Translations under genes and position numbers: made by a program
The notes under the pieces: model-generated
Databases searched by the model: none
What the model saw: the letters and a program-made list of their open reading frames with translations, nothing else
Told to the model about the DNA's origin: nothing
DNA from: Lojkania enalia
Lineage: Eukaryota; Ascomycota; Dothideomycetes; Pleosporales
NCBI GenBank assembly: GCA_010094045.1
Contig: ML986581.1
Location: 62,001 to 126,000, forward strand
Reading direction: 5' to 3'
Length of the DNA stretch: 64,000 bases
Shown: piece after piece, positions 9,301 to 20,848 of the stretch
How the letters are laid out: every line of letters begins with the position of its first letter
Numbering within the stretch: the first letter of the stretch is position 1

Positions 9301-11905
9301 ATGGCCGGTTGGTTTGGGTCGGGCAATAGCGCGCTCGACGAGCAGATCGAGCGTGCCACCTCGTCGAGCTTGTACGTGGGAAACGCATGCATCTTACAGC
9401 CAGGCGCTGTGCGTATGGGCCCTTACTGACTCAAAAGCAGAGAAGATATTGCTCTAAACCTAGAGATATCCGATCTCATTCGATCCAAGGCTGTGCAGCC
9501 CAAGGAAGCAATGCGCTCTCTGAAGCGGCGGATAGGGAACAAAAACCCGAATGTGCAGCTTGCCGCCCTAAATGTAATGCCCCTCTTGCACGACTTCGCT
9601 GCCTGCATGCTAACACGATACCTAGCTCGCCGACACCTGTGTGAAAAACGGCGGCGCGCATTTTATTACCGAGATAGCCTCGCGGGAATTTATGGACAAC
9701 CTAACCTCGCTCCTCAAGGCCCCCGCTACCGTGGCACCCAACCAGGACGTCAAGAACAAGATACTGGAACTGATCCAGGCGTGGGAAGCAGCCGCCGAGG
9801 GTCGAAGCAACCTCGTGTACATTAGCGAAGTCTATAGAACGCTGCAACGGGAAGGATTTCGGTTCCCACCGAAAGTTCAGGTTGCCAGTAGTATGTTTGA
9901 CAGCAGCGCGGTATACACTTCCCTCCAGATTTCCATCTAAGTACTACTAACCGAAGGAGCAGCCGCCAGAGTGGACGGATTCGGATGTTTGCTTGCGATG
10001 CCGAACCCAGTTTACATTTACGAATCGAAAGCATCATTGCCGGAACTGCGGAGGCGTTTTCTGCGGCTCCTGTTCCAGCAAAACCCTTCCCCTTCCCCAT
10101 CTCGGCATTATGGATGCGGTGCGAGTTGATGATGGTTGCCACGCGAAATTGACGGACAAGACGCGCTCGACACCCGTGCCGAAGGGCTTCGACGCTGCGA
10201 AACCAAACAAGACTCTATACCAAGGATCGATGGAGCCACGGAATGCACGAATCGAGGATAGCTTCGATGCGGACCTCAAGCGTGCGCTAGAAATGAGTCT
10301 AGAGGATATTAAGGGACACTCGGGCTCCGGCTATGTTCCACAGTCTCAGTTGCAGTCGCAGGCAAAGTCTCCCGTTACTAACGGCGCTTCTAACCCTTCA
10401 CAACAGGAGCCAAGCGAGGAGGACGACCCAGACCTCAAGGCTGCAATTGCAGCGTCGCTAGCCGATATGGAGGAGCAGAAGAGAAAGCATGCTGCTGCCT
10501 TGCGGCAGCAAACATCTACCTCTAATGGGACACCTGCAGTTGCACCGAAAAATGATTATGAGTTGACTCCGGTGGAAGCTGAGAAGATCAATTTGTTCGC
10601 AACGCTCGTGGATCGGTTGCAGCACCAACCCCCTGGTACTATTCTACGAGAGCCCGAGATCCAAGAACTCTATGAAGGGATAGGAAAACTAAGGCCTAAG
10701 CTTGCACGCACGTATGGCGAAACAATGAGTAAGCATGGTATGTACATTTCAGACAACTATTTGCAAAGCCATCTCTAACGGGCCTAGACACACTTCTCGA
10801 TTTACATGCCAAGCTCTCCTCCGTTGTCCGATACTATGACCGAATGCTTGAAGAGCGGTTGTCAAATACGTATAATCAGGCTGGCGCAATGTATGGTCTT
10901 CCTCCGAGTATACAGCGCCCTACCTCGACGTTGTATCCGAACATCCAGGCTGCTCCTCAAGACAGTCAGGCCGGGGAGAGCTTTTACAAGGGCAATGCCC
11001 CCCAACCAGATTCGTACGGCCGACCACAATCATACTACGGGGGATATCAGTCCACACCTCAGCAAGAGCCATCACCTTACGCTCAGTATGATAAACGAGC
11101 ACCTGTTCCCCCCCAGCCGAATGCACCACACCCAGATCAGTATCAGCAACCATCGCAACCTTACCCAAACCTATCATCCTATAGCGGAGGAGCAGCACCG
11201 CAACAGGTCCCACCGAGCTCTATCTATCAGCAGCCTTCCGCGCCTGAAGCATCGCCACAGATTCAACATCGATCCTCAAGCCAGCAATACCCCTCACAAG
11301 CCGCAGGTTATGCTCCGCCCCAACAGCCACCGTCCTCAGTATCAGACACAGAAAGTGCAAACTTCTACTACGGTGACAACCAACCTTCAGCACCCCAGGT
11401 TCAGCAGACACAAAGCTTTGCTTCTCAACCATCCGCCCCACAACCGTCGTCTCCAGAGATGTATAGCCGAGTTCTACCACAACAGACGCCTCTATCGCCA
11501 CCAACACAGCCCGCTCAACCTCCGCAGAGCGCCCCGTATCCAACGCAACCTACTCAAACTTCGCAGAGCGCACCGTATTCCACTCAGCAACAATCATCAA
11601 CTCCATACTGGCAGCAGCCAGAGCCAACTCCAATACCCCAGCAACAGGCCCCTCCGCCACAGCAGCAGCCATCTTACCCACCGCAAGCACATCCTCATGC
11701 ACATCCTCAGCAGCAGCAACCCCAACAACTGCCCAAGCAGCAGTACTGGCAACAGCCTCAGAAACAACAACCTTCAGGTCCCGCACCTTGGCAACCAGCA
11801 CCTTATGCAAGCGGCGGATACGGACCGGAGAGCTTCCCTTCAGCGCCGCAGAATCAGCTGCCAGCGCAGCAGAAAGTTGTCGATGAACCTCTAATTGATT
11901 TGTAA
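9301..11905 (+). CDS. VPS27: ESCRT-0 subunit VPS27 (VHS-FYVE-UIM, Gln/Pro-rich tail)
   Basis: Five exons (9301-9371, 9441-9573, 9626-9910, 9963-10737, 10788-11905) with introns of 50-69 nt give 793 aa. Residues 1-150 are a VHS domain ([37 protein letters not shown]). The FYVE finger spans about 173-226 ([13 protein letters not shown]). Two ubiquitin-interacting motifs lie near 266-278 ([13 protein letters not shown]) and 320-332 ([13 protein letters not shown]). A helical GAT-like segment follows, then about 300 residues rich in Gln, Pro, Ser and Tyr, ending in the clathrin-box-like LIDL. The protein binds PtdIns3P and ubiquitinated cargo on endosomes. One expected zinc-ligand Cys of FYVE is Asp (residue 219, RVDDGC). 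The last exon is open in a second frame as well, a composition effect. Confidence 0.95.
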
Positions 11906-13344
11906 ATAAAATAAGCGGGTGTCAAAGGTTCATGGATTAGGGTTTTTTTTTTTCTAGGGGCAACGGTCATGGTTGTTTATAGTTGTGCATTTCTTGGCGC
12001 TTGGGTGCGGGCCTTTTTGCTTTCATGGAGGGTAGTTTGAGAGTGAATATTTGCCGCCTCGTTCTCCCTTTCGAAGAGAGAAGGTGGGTTATAGAATAGC
12101 TTAATAGGAGAAATGGCGATATTGTGATACCTCCGGAAGTGTTTCGAATGACTACCTACATGTTAAAGAAGGCGTTGTACTACGTGAATAATGTCGGAAT
12201 TCGCTAGGTAAGGAAGCTAGGCAGTTGAATTGAAGGGGCTCGGGCGTCACGCGTCTACGTGCCATATGCCTATCCTGTCTCGCCCTCCCACACATTTATA
12301 TTCTTCATTTCTTCGTTGTCCCACTACAGCCCAATCGAATCGCATATATTGAACCGATCTTCCGCAGCCTATAAGACACACTGCCATTCTATCGTTTCCA
12401 GAAACCTCTCCATTCCGGCGACTGACCTACAGGAAAAGCCTCGTCTTACCAAACGATTCGCCGCCATGTTACTTCTCATTCATCGTTATTCAACCAACAC
12501 AATTGCATATTCAAATATTTATTTCTCATTTAGATGGCTATATGCACAGATACCTCCAGACAGTGCGATCGACCAGACCAGACCAGACCAGACTAGCGAG
12601 CGCCCATCTCTAAGCCCTACACATGTACTTCGTATGTATGTATCCATCCACCAACAGAGCGCGAACAGCCGTGCAAAATAATACCTAGGTACATAACCAA
12701 CCGCCAAAAAGACAACTACAAGATAAAACCGCAAATCAAGCTAGTATAATTAGCTAGCCATACAATCAAAACAACCTCGATAACAGAATCGAACGAAGAA
12801 GTAATAATATGCTAGCCACATGCTCGATCGACACAAAGCACCTCCCAAATGGACACGAAGCGAATGTATAGTACACCAAAAGGCGCCCGGCGAAAAGAAC
12901 AAAAAAGGGTATGTTGATAACAATACTGAACAAAATACCGAGTGAGCTGCTAAGACGAAAATTTTTGTTTTCCCAGAAAAAGAAAAGCAATTTCCATACA
13001 TGATACAGTAATAAAAAAAAAAATGCTTGCAAGACTCACAGCCCAACAAAACGCCGATATACAAGCCATCAACCCGGGAACAAAGATGGGGTGGCATGGC
13101 CTATGCTTATTCGATCCAGGTACAAGTAGATTACGATCTCCTAGAGGGTCAGAAATATTACTGATGGAGATCCTATGCAGAGGTAGGGCGAACGTGGAAA
13201 GACTTCTGAAATTGTCTGTTCCGCCACTTGGCACAGATACGTATAATGCAAGATCACGAAACGACACGTCTGCGACTCGGCGACCTTCGACTATTCACCT
13301 GAGGTGCCTGGTGAAGGAGGATGTGGTGAGCATTTGCAGGGAAT
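11906..13344. other. Long intergenic region with a GACCA pentamer repeat
   Basis: Tail-to-tail spacer between VPS27 and the GT32 gene. It holds (GACCA)4 at 12571-12593 and poly-T/poly-A runs near 11944 and 13013. The open frames here have no recognisable content. Part of it is presumably 3' UTR. Confidence 0.5.
12571..12593. repeat. Short tandem repeat, (GACCA)4
   Basis: Four perfect copies of the pentamer GACCA followed by GAC are seen directly. Confidence 0.9.
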
Positions 13345-15421
13345 TCAAACGAATTCTGGCCAGTAGTTGTAGGGCATAAGGTTGGGGCCGGTCCACTTCT
13401 CACCGTAAGGGTTCGTGCGCTCCCTTGTAAAGAAGCCGTCGTGCGCGTGTTCCAGGACAGAGATCCAGGATGATGGTTCCGGATGCTTGAGCCACTAAAG
13501 AGATACGTCAGCAGGTGCTCATTATTGGGGGCCGAAGTGGGGTGCCTGTCAGCAATAGGTGCGCCAACATGAAACGCGTGCAGGGCGCTATAGATAACGC
13601 GGATAGGGGAGCGAGCTAACTTACCTGGTTGTGGATGTGGTACGTCCAGGCACCACGGAAGAAATTCTCTAGCGTACGGTTGTTGGGCGGGAATTTATCT
13701 TCGGCGGGGACATAGTCGCTCACAACTCCTGCTTTTCGCAGTGCGGCCTCTTCGTCGAGTGTAGCTTGGAAGGAATCTGCATGATCGACTTTTCCTGTTG
13801 GCGCCGCTGCCGAAGTTGGCACATTGTTGGCATCTTCGCGACTTCGCCTCACAAATTTCGATGGGGCGGGCGCAGCTATGTCAATCTCTGCAATGTGTTC
13901 ATCTGCGCCACGAATGCGCAACTCTCTCACCTGCGCCTCGGAAAGGTCGATTGGCTCCAATTGTGGACCATCATAGCTCTCCCACTCGTCCCTAAGTGAA
14001 TTTTGCTTGCCCTTGAAGGCCGCGCCGTAATCGCGAAGGCATGGTACCGTGCATCGGCCTTCGCGATCCCAATTGAATTCTGTCCAGATGGGGTCGAATG
14101 CGCCTGTCTCTAGCATGAGGAACTCCTGGTCACGCCCATCTTTCCATGCCATGCGGCCTAGTATTCGAGGATGGAAATTGAGGCCCATGCGAATGCCGCC
14201 ATAGAGTAGATATGATGAGAGGGATGAATTCGCTGTGAGTGACATAATGGCCGTGTTGTAGTCACCTGGGTGTGGATGCGCAGCCCAGCGCTCCGCAAAA
14301 CTGTGCTCCTTCGGTAAGAGAAGCGGGCGCATATCCCTAAGTATAAGAACATCCATATCAAAGTATGCGCCACCGTGGATATGTAAGACGACGAATCGTA
14401 CCGCATCGGAAACCGCAACAGGAAGGAATGTCATTTGCTTCGGCGTTAGCACGAGCCACTGCTGTCCATTTCTATCTTCAACGATATTTTCGGCCACGGC
14501 CCTTTCGCCCTTGGAGTTTGGTTTCCCCGGAGCGCTGTAATATCCAAAGCCATTCTTGTCCTCCTCATCCTTAGGGAGCGGAATTCTGGAGGGGAACTTC
14601 CAAGCCTTGAGAACAATATCGCCGCGCTCCACAAGAGGGAGGAAACGGGCGAAAAGAGCATCCTTGTTCAGCATGTCATGGACGGCTTTGGGGTTCCTAT
14701 CGCTATCGAGCCAAAGCCAGAGGCGGGAACAGGCTAGGTTTTGGGTGTAAAGGTAGCTTTTAATGAACACTTCTACCCGCCAAGTCGCAGGGCCGGTCCA
14801 GTATACGTGGTATGGAATAATGGGGCCAGGGCAGGTCCCGATGTGAGATCCATTAGCAGCCGCCGCATTCTCCACCGGAACATAGCTGCTGAGGGTGTTA
14901 TCGTGTCCGTCCGCATTTACATATTCGGCTTTGCGGGGATCTTGGGAGCTAGCCCGGGCAGAAGTCTCCGGGAGGGAGTAGTAACGTGCTTCATCATTGG
15001 CAAAAAATTTCAAACAGTCGAACACATTCCTCATCTTTTCAATGCCGCTATATGTCCCCCTACATTCCTCAACTAGCATGTGCAAATCAGCCTCAGTATC
15101 CACATGTGGACGAGGGCCCATGTAATCGTCCTTGATCTTGACGGCGGTGACGGGGCGGTTAAAGACGTTAGCGTGCGGATTAATGGTAACAGTCTTGGAG
15201 GAGCTGGCAAATTTGACCTGGACGCCAGCCTTGGTGGATTTGATGAGCTCGGTAGGGCCAGTCTTGTCGAGGAAAGCCGGAATTCCGAGCTTGCCTTTGG
15301 CAGCGACGCCAGGGTCGCTCACTAGCGCTATTATGCCATAGATGACTGCGTATAGGAGCGCCGCCAGCGTCAAGTTCTTAAGTAGCGTGCAAAACGCCCT
15401 CGCCCGCGAACCTTCAGCCAT
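13345..15421 (-). CDS. Membrane-anchored glycosyltransferase with DXD motif, GT32-like
   Basis: Two exons (15421-13625 and 13494-13345) with a 130-nt intron give 648 aa. The second exon supplies the tail from WLKHPEPSSWISVLEH to YNYWPEFV. A signal-anchor helix at residues about 17-34 (LTLAALLYAVIYGIIALV) predicts a type II membrane protein of the Golgi/ER. The glycosyltransferase core includes IPYHVYWTGPATWRVEVF near 202 and the sugar-nucleotide site HGGAYFDMDVLILRD with the DXD at 355-357. A conserved WAAHPHPGDYNTAIM stretch follows. GT32 and DXD-containing transferases use nucleotide-sugars with a divalent metal. The acceptor and product cannot be read from the sequence. The gene is head to head with the hydrolase at 16156. 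Confidence 0.85.
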
Positions 15422-16155
15422 GTCGAGTGGTTGCTCGGGGCAGGAGCAAGCCCCGTAGCTAATGCGCTCGCGAGAACTGTTCAGAAACGGCCAGATCTAC
15501 TGTCCTCGTTGGAGTGTCGGCAGCGAGGGTTCGCCGTTCGTGGGCCTCGATTGCGGAGGGGGGGGGAGGAGGTAGCGTGCGCGGTGGAGATGTGCAAAAG
15601 GGGATTCCGTCGCACGTTCAACGGTTTCGTGGTGAGGGGAGGAGCAATTGATGGCGATGAGATGTACTTGGGCGCTGAGCGGCGGATCGAGGCGTGTTAA
15701 AATGCACTACAAGGGTACGGCTGAGTCTAAATGCACTGCCTCGTTTGCAGACGGGGAGGTGCCTCAGTAACTACAGTTAGCTTGATGACTAGGTCGGTCG
15801 AACGAGACAGGTATGGTGCTTGGCTGCGACACAAGAAATATTCAAGAAACGAAGCAAAAAGCGGGCGAAGAAGAAGAAGAGAACGAGGACGAGGAGGAAT
15901 AGGAGACAGGGCTAGAAGACGAAGGATGAGGTTGCCCTGCCCAGACCTGACGGCGCGCGATCCCTGCCCCTTTCGCTTGCCAGCTGGGCACGTGCTTTGG
16001 TTTTTCGGATCATTACCCTCATTGTCTCCACTGCTGATACCGTATTTCATTCAATCGTTCATCCGTTCATTCATCCGTTTCATCCTTCTACCAAGAGTCC
16101 GCGTGCATTCCTACTCCCTCTGCTGTTGGCAACCCATCTCCTGCCGTGCCAACCA
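15422..16155. promoter_or_regulatory. Divergent promoter region between GT32 gene and hydrolase
   Basis: This 734-bp spacer lies between two start codons on opposite strands. It has purine-rich and CATT-rich stretches (near 15840-15900 and 16050-16080) but no clear coding sequence. Confidence 0.4.
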
Positions 16156-17916
16156 ATGTTGTGGCGCCTGCGACGACCGTATCTGTTGCATCTGGCCCGC
16201 AGCCCGTCCCTCAGCCGCCAATTTTCAGCTGTCAAATTTGAGCGCGTAGGCATTGAGTGCCGACCGAACACCCGTATCACCCTTGAGTATGTGAAGCCAC
16301 TCACCACTCACCTCTCTGGCAACCTGTGTTCCGGCCTAAGGGACCGGACTGCTGTACGATGACGGCTGCCAACATGGTTCGTGTTTCCGAAACTTGGTCG
16401 CGAGCCTGTCCCGTGTCTGCCCCACGTACAGCAAACTCTCAAAATCCCTCATGTGCTCGGTTCTCTTTCATGTACGGCGATGCACCAGCACGTGCTACAT
16501 TGTTTTTGCGTCCATCCACAAAAGAGCTAGTATCGACTGAGTGATTCTTTGGTGATAGGATCTCCTTCGGAAATATGCTCAACCGATACTAGCTCCTTCG
16601 TACTCGGAAGACTTCGCCAAGGGTGTTCATGTTCTTGTTCTCGTTCTTGCTCTTCTCCTTTCAATTAGCGCTTATGTATCTTGAACCTCTGCTGAACGAC
16701 TGCTAGCCTCTTCCCCTCGTCCTCTACCTCCTCTCCTATCCTCATTTATTTACCTTCTGGGCCAATTCTTCCCGATCAGACCGATGAACAGGACCGCGTT
16801 ATTTCGCTACTCGCCCGCTCCAGCGGGGCCATGGTTGCCCGCATCAACTACCGCTTGTCCCCTACATATCAATTCCCGATGCCAATCCACGATGTCCTGC
16901 TTGGTTACGATTGGATCGTGGAGAACTTGGTCCGAGGCGAGACAAGTTCGCAGTCCTCTCGCCCCATTATCAAGCGTGTAGGGGTTTGCGGGGAGCTTGT
17001 GGGCGGGTCTTTAGCCACCATGCTTGCCTTGACCGAATGTCGCCTTGGTGAGCCTCGTATCGGTGCCGCTGCTGTCAACAACCCTGTAGTCGATTGGGTT
17101 TTTTCAGAAGACCTCCCAGAATCGCTCCCTGCCGGACTTCCAGAACCTAATGCTCCCAAGGAAACCTCTTCCCCGGCTGACGGAGACCAAATGACCTGGT
17201 GGGAGCAGCAAGATGAACAGAAATCCTATGAGATGATCGAGAAGCGCTCGAAGAAGGTCACGAAGTCCCCTCCGAAGACCTCCTGGATGTACAATGGTGA
17301 TAACAGACTGTTGCTAACGCTCACTTTGTCCGGTAAGCGGGACGTATTGTTCCGCAGGTCAGAGGACTTCTTTGATCGTTTTGCTTCACCCATTCACTTT
17401 TTTCGCTCACCGCGAGCCAAATTAATTTACCCACAACATGACAATACTCTGGCATCTTCATCACCGTCCAATGTTCCTGTGGACCCTCTCGATTTTGAAA
17501 CCCGGCAGGAAATTCTTCACCACCAGTCTCTTCAAGCACTCCCGCCTGCCTTGGAGCTTCCAACCTTGGTTAAATGCCGAGCATACGCTCGCATATACCC
17601 TCCGTCAAATTCAGACCTTAGCTTACCACGATGTATGATAACCGCTGGACTAGGTAGCCCTCTTCTAGACCAGTGTTCGGAGTTGGCGAAGCTGATGAGG
17701 CGAAGTGTTGCTCGCCAAAGAGTCAAATCGAGGACTGGTCGTGCTCATTGGCAGAACGAGGCAGAAAAGGCAAGATACGACGAATTCGCCCACAAAATAG
17801 TACAGTTCAACTCTGTGGAAGGTGTAGGCTTATGGACGCAATCCGATAGTAACCCGAATTGGCGGCCAGATGTGGAGAATGTGGGTAGTTGGTTGAAAGA
17901 GAGTCTCAGCTCTTGA
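16156..17916 (+). CDS. Atypical alpha/beta-hydrolase-like protein, possibly mitochondrial
   Basis: My model has two exons, 16156-16286 and 16707-17916, for 446 aa. The splice gives RITLDLFPSS and continues into SSPILIYLPSGPILPDQTDE and then GAMVARINYRLSPTYQFP, an uninterrupted hydrolase-like fold. The 420-nt intron (GTATGT...CTAG) is much longer than the others here, so a further small exon inside it is possible. The N-terminus (MLWRLRRPYLLHLARSPSL) is basic and lacks acidic residues, as in mitochondrial presequences. The usual HGGG oxyanion motif is replaced by YLPSGP. The nucleophile elbow reads VCGELVGGSLA, where GXSXG would be expected. It may therefore be catalytically inactive or use different residues. 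The C-terminal half, including a WRPDVENVG segment, has no motif I can name. Confidence 0.7.
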
Positions 17917-18117
17917 TTATTGGATGGACTCTGTTTCCCTACCGAGCGCGCGAAACAAGTCAGTGTCCTGAGAGTGTAGACACGAGAACAGGTACGCAAA
18001 ATCAGTCTAAACCTTTCATATCTTTCTACCGTTTATCATACCGGTACCTATCAAACACCGATTAGGATCATTTAGGCCACCATATCACCTGTCTCAGCAA
18101 TTGCTTTGTTCTCCGGC

Positions 18118-19080
18118 TTAAATCGGTTCTTTGGGTTGGCCCTCCTTCGCTATTTGGATCATCCTGTCGAGGGCATATCTCAGTTCGTTACCCCACAATT
18201 CAGGGAGTCTAGCATGCTGTGCATAGAAACGAGCCCATTAGTCGATAACCGTTTCCAAACTCGGTTGCTTCCACCTGCACAATAGCAAGCTCAGCCGATC
18301 CAAGTAGGTTGTCTGTATTTTTATCCAATCCGTTCTCCATTTTCCACACTCTACCTCCAGAATTCTCCTTCAATGACTCATCTTTCATGAATGGCAGTAA
18401 ATATTTGTATACTAAGTAGGCTCCGATCGCCGTCGGATCTGTTATAGGCGCTTGACCCGATTGTTGTTGTTTCGTATTTCTCCCCCTATTCAAAAAGCTC
18501 ATCATCACCGTGTGAGCGTCTTGCTCAACTAATTCGCTGGTGAAATCTCTCCTCGTAACATTGAGACATATGTTGTCGGTGGTTATCTTTTCTTTTGGTA
18601 GATTGATTTCTTCTGGCCACGGCACCAAAAATAAAAATATCGATCTCTACTTGCTCTGAATATGTCCGCAGACCAAGGATATTTGGTTTGCGAAAAATGC
18701 CATTGGTGGAGTCGGCAGTAGTTGCGATTCGGCCATCCATTATAGAGACGGGGGTGATTCTCGTACTGCACAAAGTCCTCAGTTGATCCTTGTCGAGCCA
18801 TTCTTTGAGCGAGTGAGTTCCACGAGGCCCATGGGAGTTTACTCACGACATAGGCTTCGACAAGCGCAAAGAATTCCGACCAGCGGGGCTTCCGCCACTC
18901 AGCATGCCATAAGGCTTTGTCATACCTTGCAACCCTCGCCCCTTGTTCCTTTTAAAGCTTGCGTTCCCCAACCGCCCATAACAGCATAACAATGACGGAG
19001 AGGAGCAAAACACACAAATCGGCTCCTGATAAAAGTCGTGCACTCCCATAACACACAGGCTCTCATCGGACATGTCGCCT
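18118..19080 (-). pseudogene. Broken gene for an unidentified fungal protein with a membrane segment
   Basis: On the minus strand, from about 19060 down, the sequence reads LLLSVIVMLLWAVGERKL (a likely transmembrane helix). A TAA follows at 18953-18955, where CAA would read Gln. It continues through YDKALWHAEWRKPRWSEF, ENHPRLYNGWPNRNYCRL and DIFRASRDRYFYFW. At about 18628 the coding frame jumps by one base and continues as VPWPEEINLPKEKITTDN. A 58-nt intron (18217-18274, with a GACTAAT branch site) joins ELAIVQ to HARLPELWGNEL, ending in KEGQPKEPI at the TAA at 18118. One stop and one single-base deletion are thus enough to break an otherwise intact gene. The 5' end is unresolved. I do not recognise the family. 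Sequencing error at the two sites is an alternative. Confidence 0.6.
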
Positions 19081-19658
19081 TGTGCCAGTCTGCAACTGCA
19101 GTTCGGAGTCCTGTGTTCCAAGATTTGGCGGGTGATGAAATTTATCCGCACAGGATCTGTAGGCTCTTTAAGTACCAGTGCCATCTTCGTATAGTGGTTT
19201 GAAAGACAAGCTGCAGTAGACTATACCAAATCCGGCCTGTTGGATGCGTCCTCGGTATTTAACGGAAAAGGTAATGGATCACGTGCCAAACAAGTGTAGC
19301 TGCCAATAACTCTTATACTATTTTGAGGAAGGCTTAAATCATTTCCCTGTGTGATGAAAATACTGTGACCAGCCAGCTACTTACCTAGATATGCACTCAT
19401 CTAGATCGTTCGCACGTAGAAGGTTTCCCGCCCCTCGCTTGGCATTTATTCCCCGCACATCTGAAGCTACCCACATCTCGCCACCATAACCACGACGCCT
19501 GACGCAACGGGAATGGCCAATGAGCAAATACGCGCTCATACTTGATCACCTTCTCCATTAACAATCACATAATACTAATTCCTCACCTCACTCACAAAGC
19601 GTAGCAAATCTAGGTACTCCACCATCCAAACAACCCATAGCCAGCACACACAAAATCT
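19081..19658. other. Intergenic
   Basis: Upstream region of the isochorismatase-like gene. The minus-strand frame starting near 19184 may contain the lost first exon of the broken gene at 18118-19080, but I could not join it. Confidence 0.4.
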
Positions 19659-20309
19659 ATGAACGCAAACATGTCTGCGAAAATGAAGACAGTGCTCCTA
19701 ATCATAGACATGCAAAACCACTTCACCAGCATGACCAAAACGGCGCTCCCCAACATCGTCAAGCTCACCCGCTTCTTCAACAAACACTCGCAGCCCGTCC
19801 TCTTCACCCAGCATGGCCACCCGCCCGCTGACTTCGAGGAACCGATCACGAACCAGCTTGTCAGGAAGTGGGGCATTAGCGGAAGCATACATACAGGGAG
19901 TGAGGACTGGGAGCTCATGCCGCAGATTCAGGAGCTTGTCAAGGTGGAAGAGAAGAGGGTTGCGGAGGAAGAGGGGGAGAGGGCTAAGGATGGGGTCATC
20001 GTGCCGAAGAATACATATGATGCTTTCCTGCATACGGGACTAGAAGAGAGATTGAGGGGCATGGGCGTCGAGAGGGTGGTCATCTGCGGTGTTATGACGG
20101 ATTGTTGCTGCGATACTAGTGGGAGGAGTGCGTTTAATCGCGGGTTCGAGACCTGGTTGGTGTCGGATGCGATGGGGAGTGTGGTGAAAAGGCAGCATGA
20201 GGCGGGGCTTAAAGGGTGGGGGTTCGGGTTTGGGGATGTTATTGCGACGGAGGAGGTTATTGAGAGGCTGTCGGAGGGCAGTTGTGGTAAAGGCTTCGGC
20301 GCGTCTTAG
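19659..20309 (+). CDS. Isochorismatase-family cysteine hydrolase
   Basis: Single exon, 216 aa, a typical length for the family. The catalytic triad is visible: Asp17 in LLIIDMQNHF, Lys117 in VIVPKNTYDAF, and the nucleophile in GVMTDCCCDTSGR, most likely Cys150. The fold is alpha/beta (nicotinamidase/isochorismatase-like). Substrates in this family include isochorismate, nicotinamide, N-carbamoyl compounds and others; none can be chosen here. The GVMTDCCCDTSGR form is the one common in bacterial and fungal isochorismatase-like hydrolases, not in nicotinamidases. The start could also be the Met at residue 5 or 9, since the core begins right after it. No signal peptide is seen, so it is probably cytosolic. 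It stands alone, with no pathway neighbours. Confidence 0.9.
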   Translation: MNANMSAKMKTVLLIIDMQNHFTSMTKTALPNIVKLTRFFNKHSQPVLFTQHGHPPADFEEPITNQLVRKWGISGSIHTGSEDWELMPQIQELVKVEEKRVAEEEGERAKDGVIVPKNTYDAFLHTGLEERLRGMGVERVVICGVMTDCCCDTSGRSAFNRGFETWLVSDAMGSVVKRQHEAGLKGWGFGFGDVIATEEVIERLSEGSCGKGFGAS

Positions 20310-20848
20310 TGGATAGTTATAGTATATTCTCTACGGTATGGAACAAATATAGAAATTATGGCCAAGGATAAAACGAAGACTCGTTTGGTACAGCCCGTGA
20401 GTGTTTGTAGTCATAGTTTTGGATTCCTAAATTCTGTAGTGTTGCGATATTTCAATTATGATACCAAATAAAGAACGGGATATTGGACTTGTTTCGGTAG
20501 TCTCTTGATAATCACGCTGTTCTGACTCTTTGGCCCTGCTCTTGACCTAGCCTCGTCGTACCACTCTGCCCGGTATTGTTGCAGTCATTGGGGTAAATAT
20601 TGTCCAAGGCTTATCATTTAAGAGCCTGCGTACTTGAAAACTTCATATTCTGATCCAGTTTAGGAATTCGATTGGAATATTTCTGGGCAAAGCTTCGAGC
20701 TCCGGAATTTTAATAGTAGTAAAGTATAGCGGGAGAGGACATCGAACGGGGGCTACGTGTGATATTATGGGCTCGTGTAGATATTTTCCGCTCTATAGGG
20801 CAGGCAAGCCCTCAATTGTCATTCTTTTTAATAGAGTTCATTGGCCTT
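20310..20848. other. Convergent intergenic region, nothing recognised
   Basis: Lies between the 3' ends of the isochorismatase-like and HET genes. It is AT-rich with no supported feature. Confidence 0.5.

Noticed and set aside
10806..11894. Long open frame (362 codons) overlapping the last VPS27 exon in another frame
   Set aside because: It is a by-product of the CAG/CCA-rich sequence; the VPS27 frame carries the ordered domains and the LIDL end.
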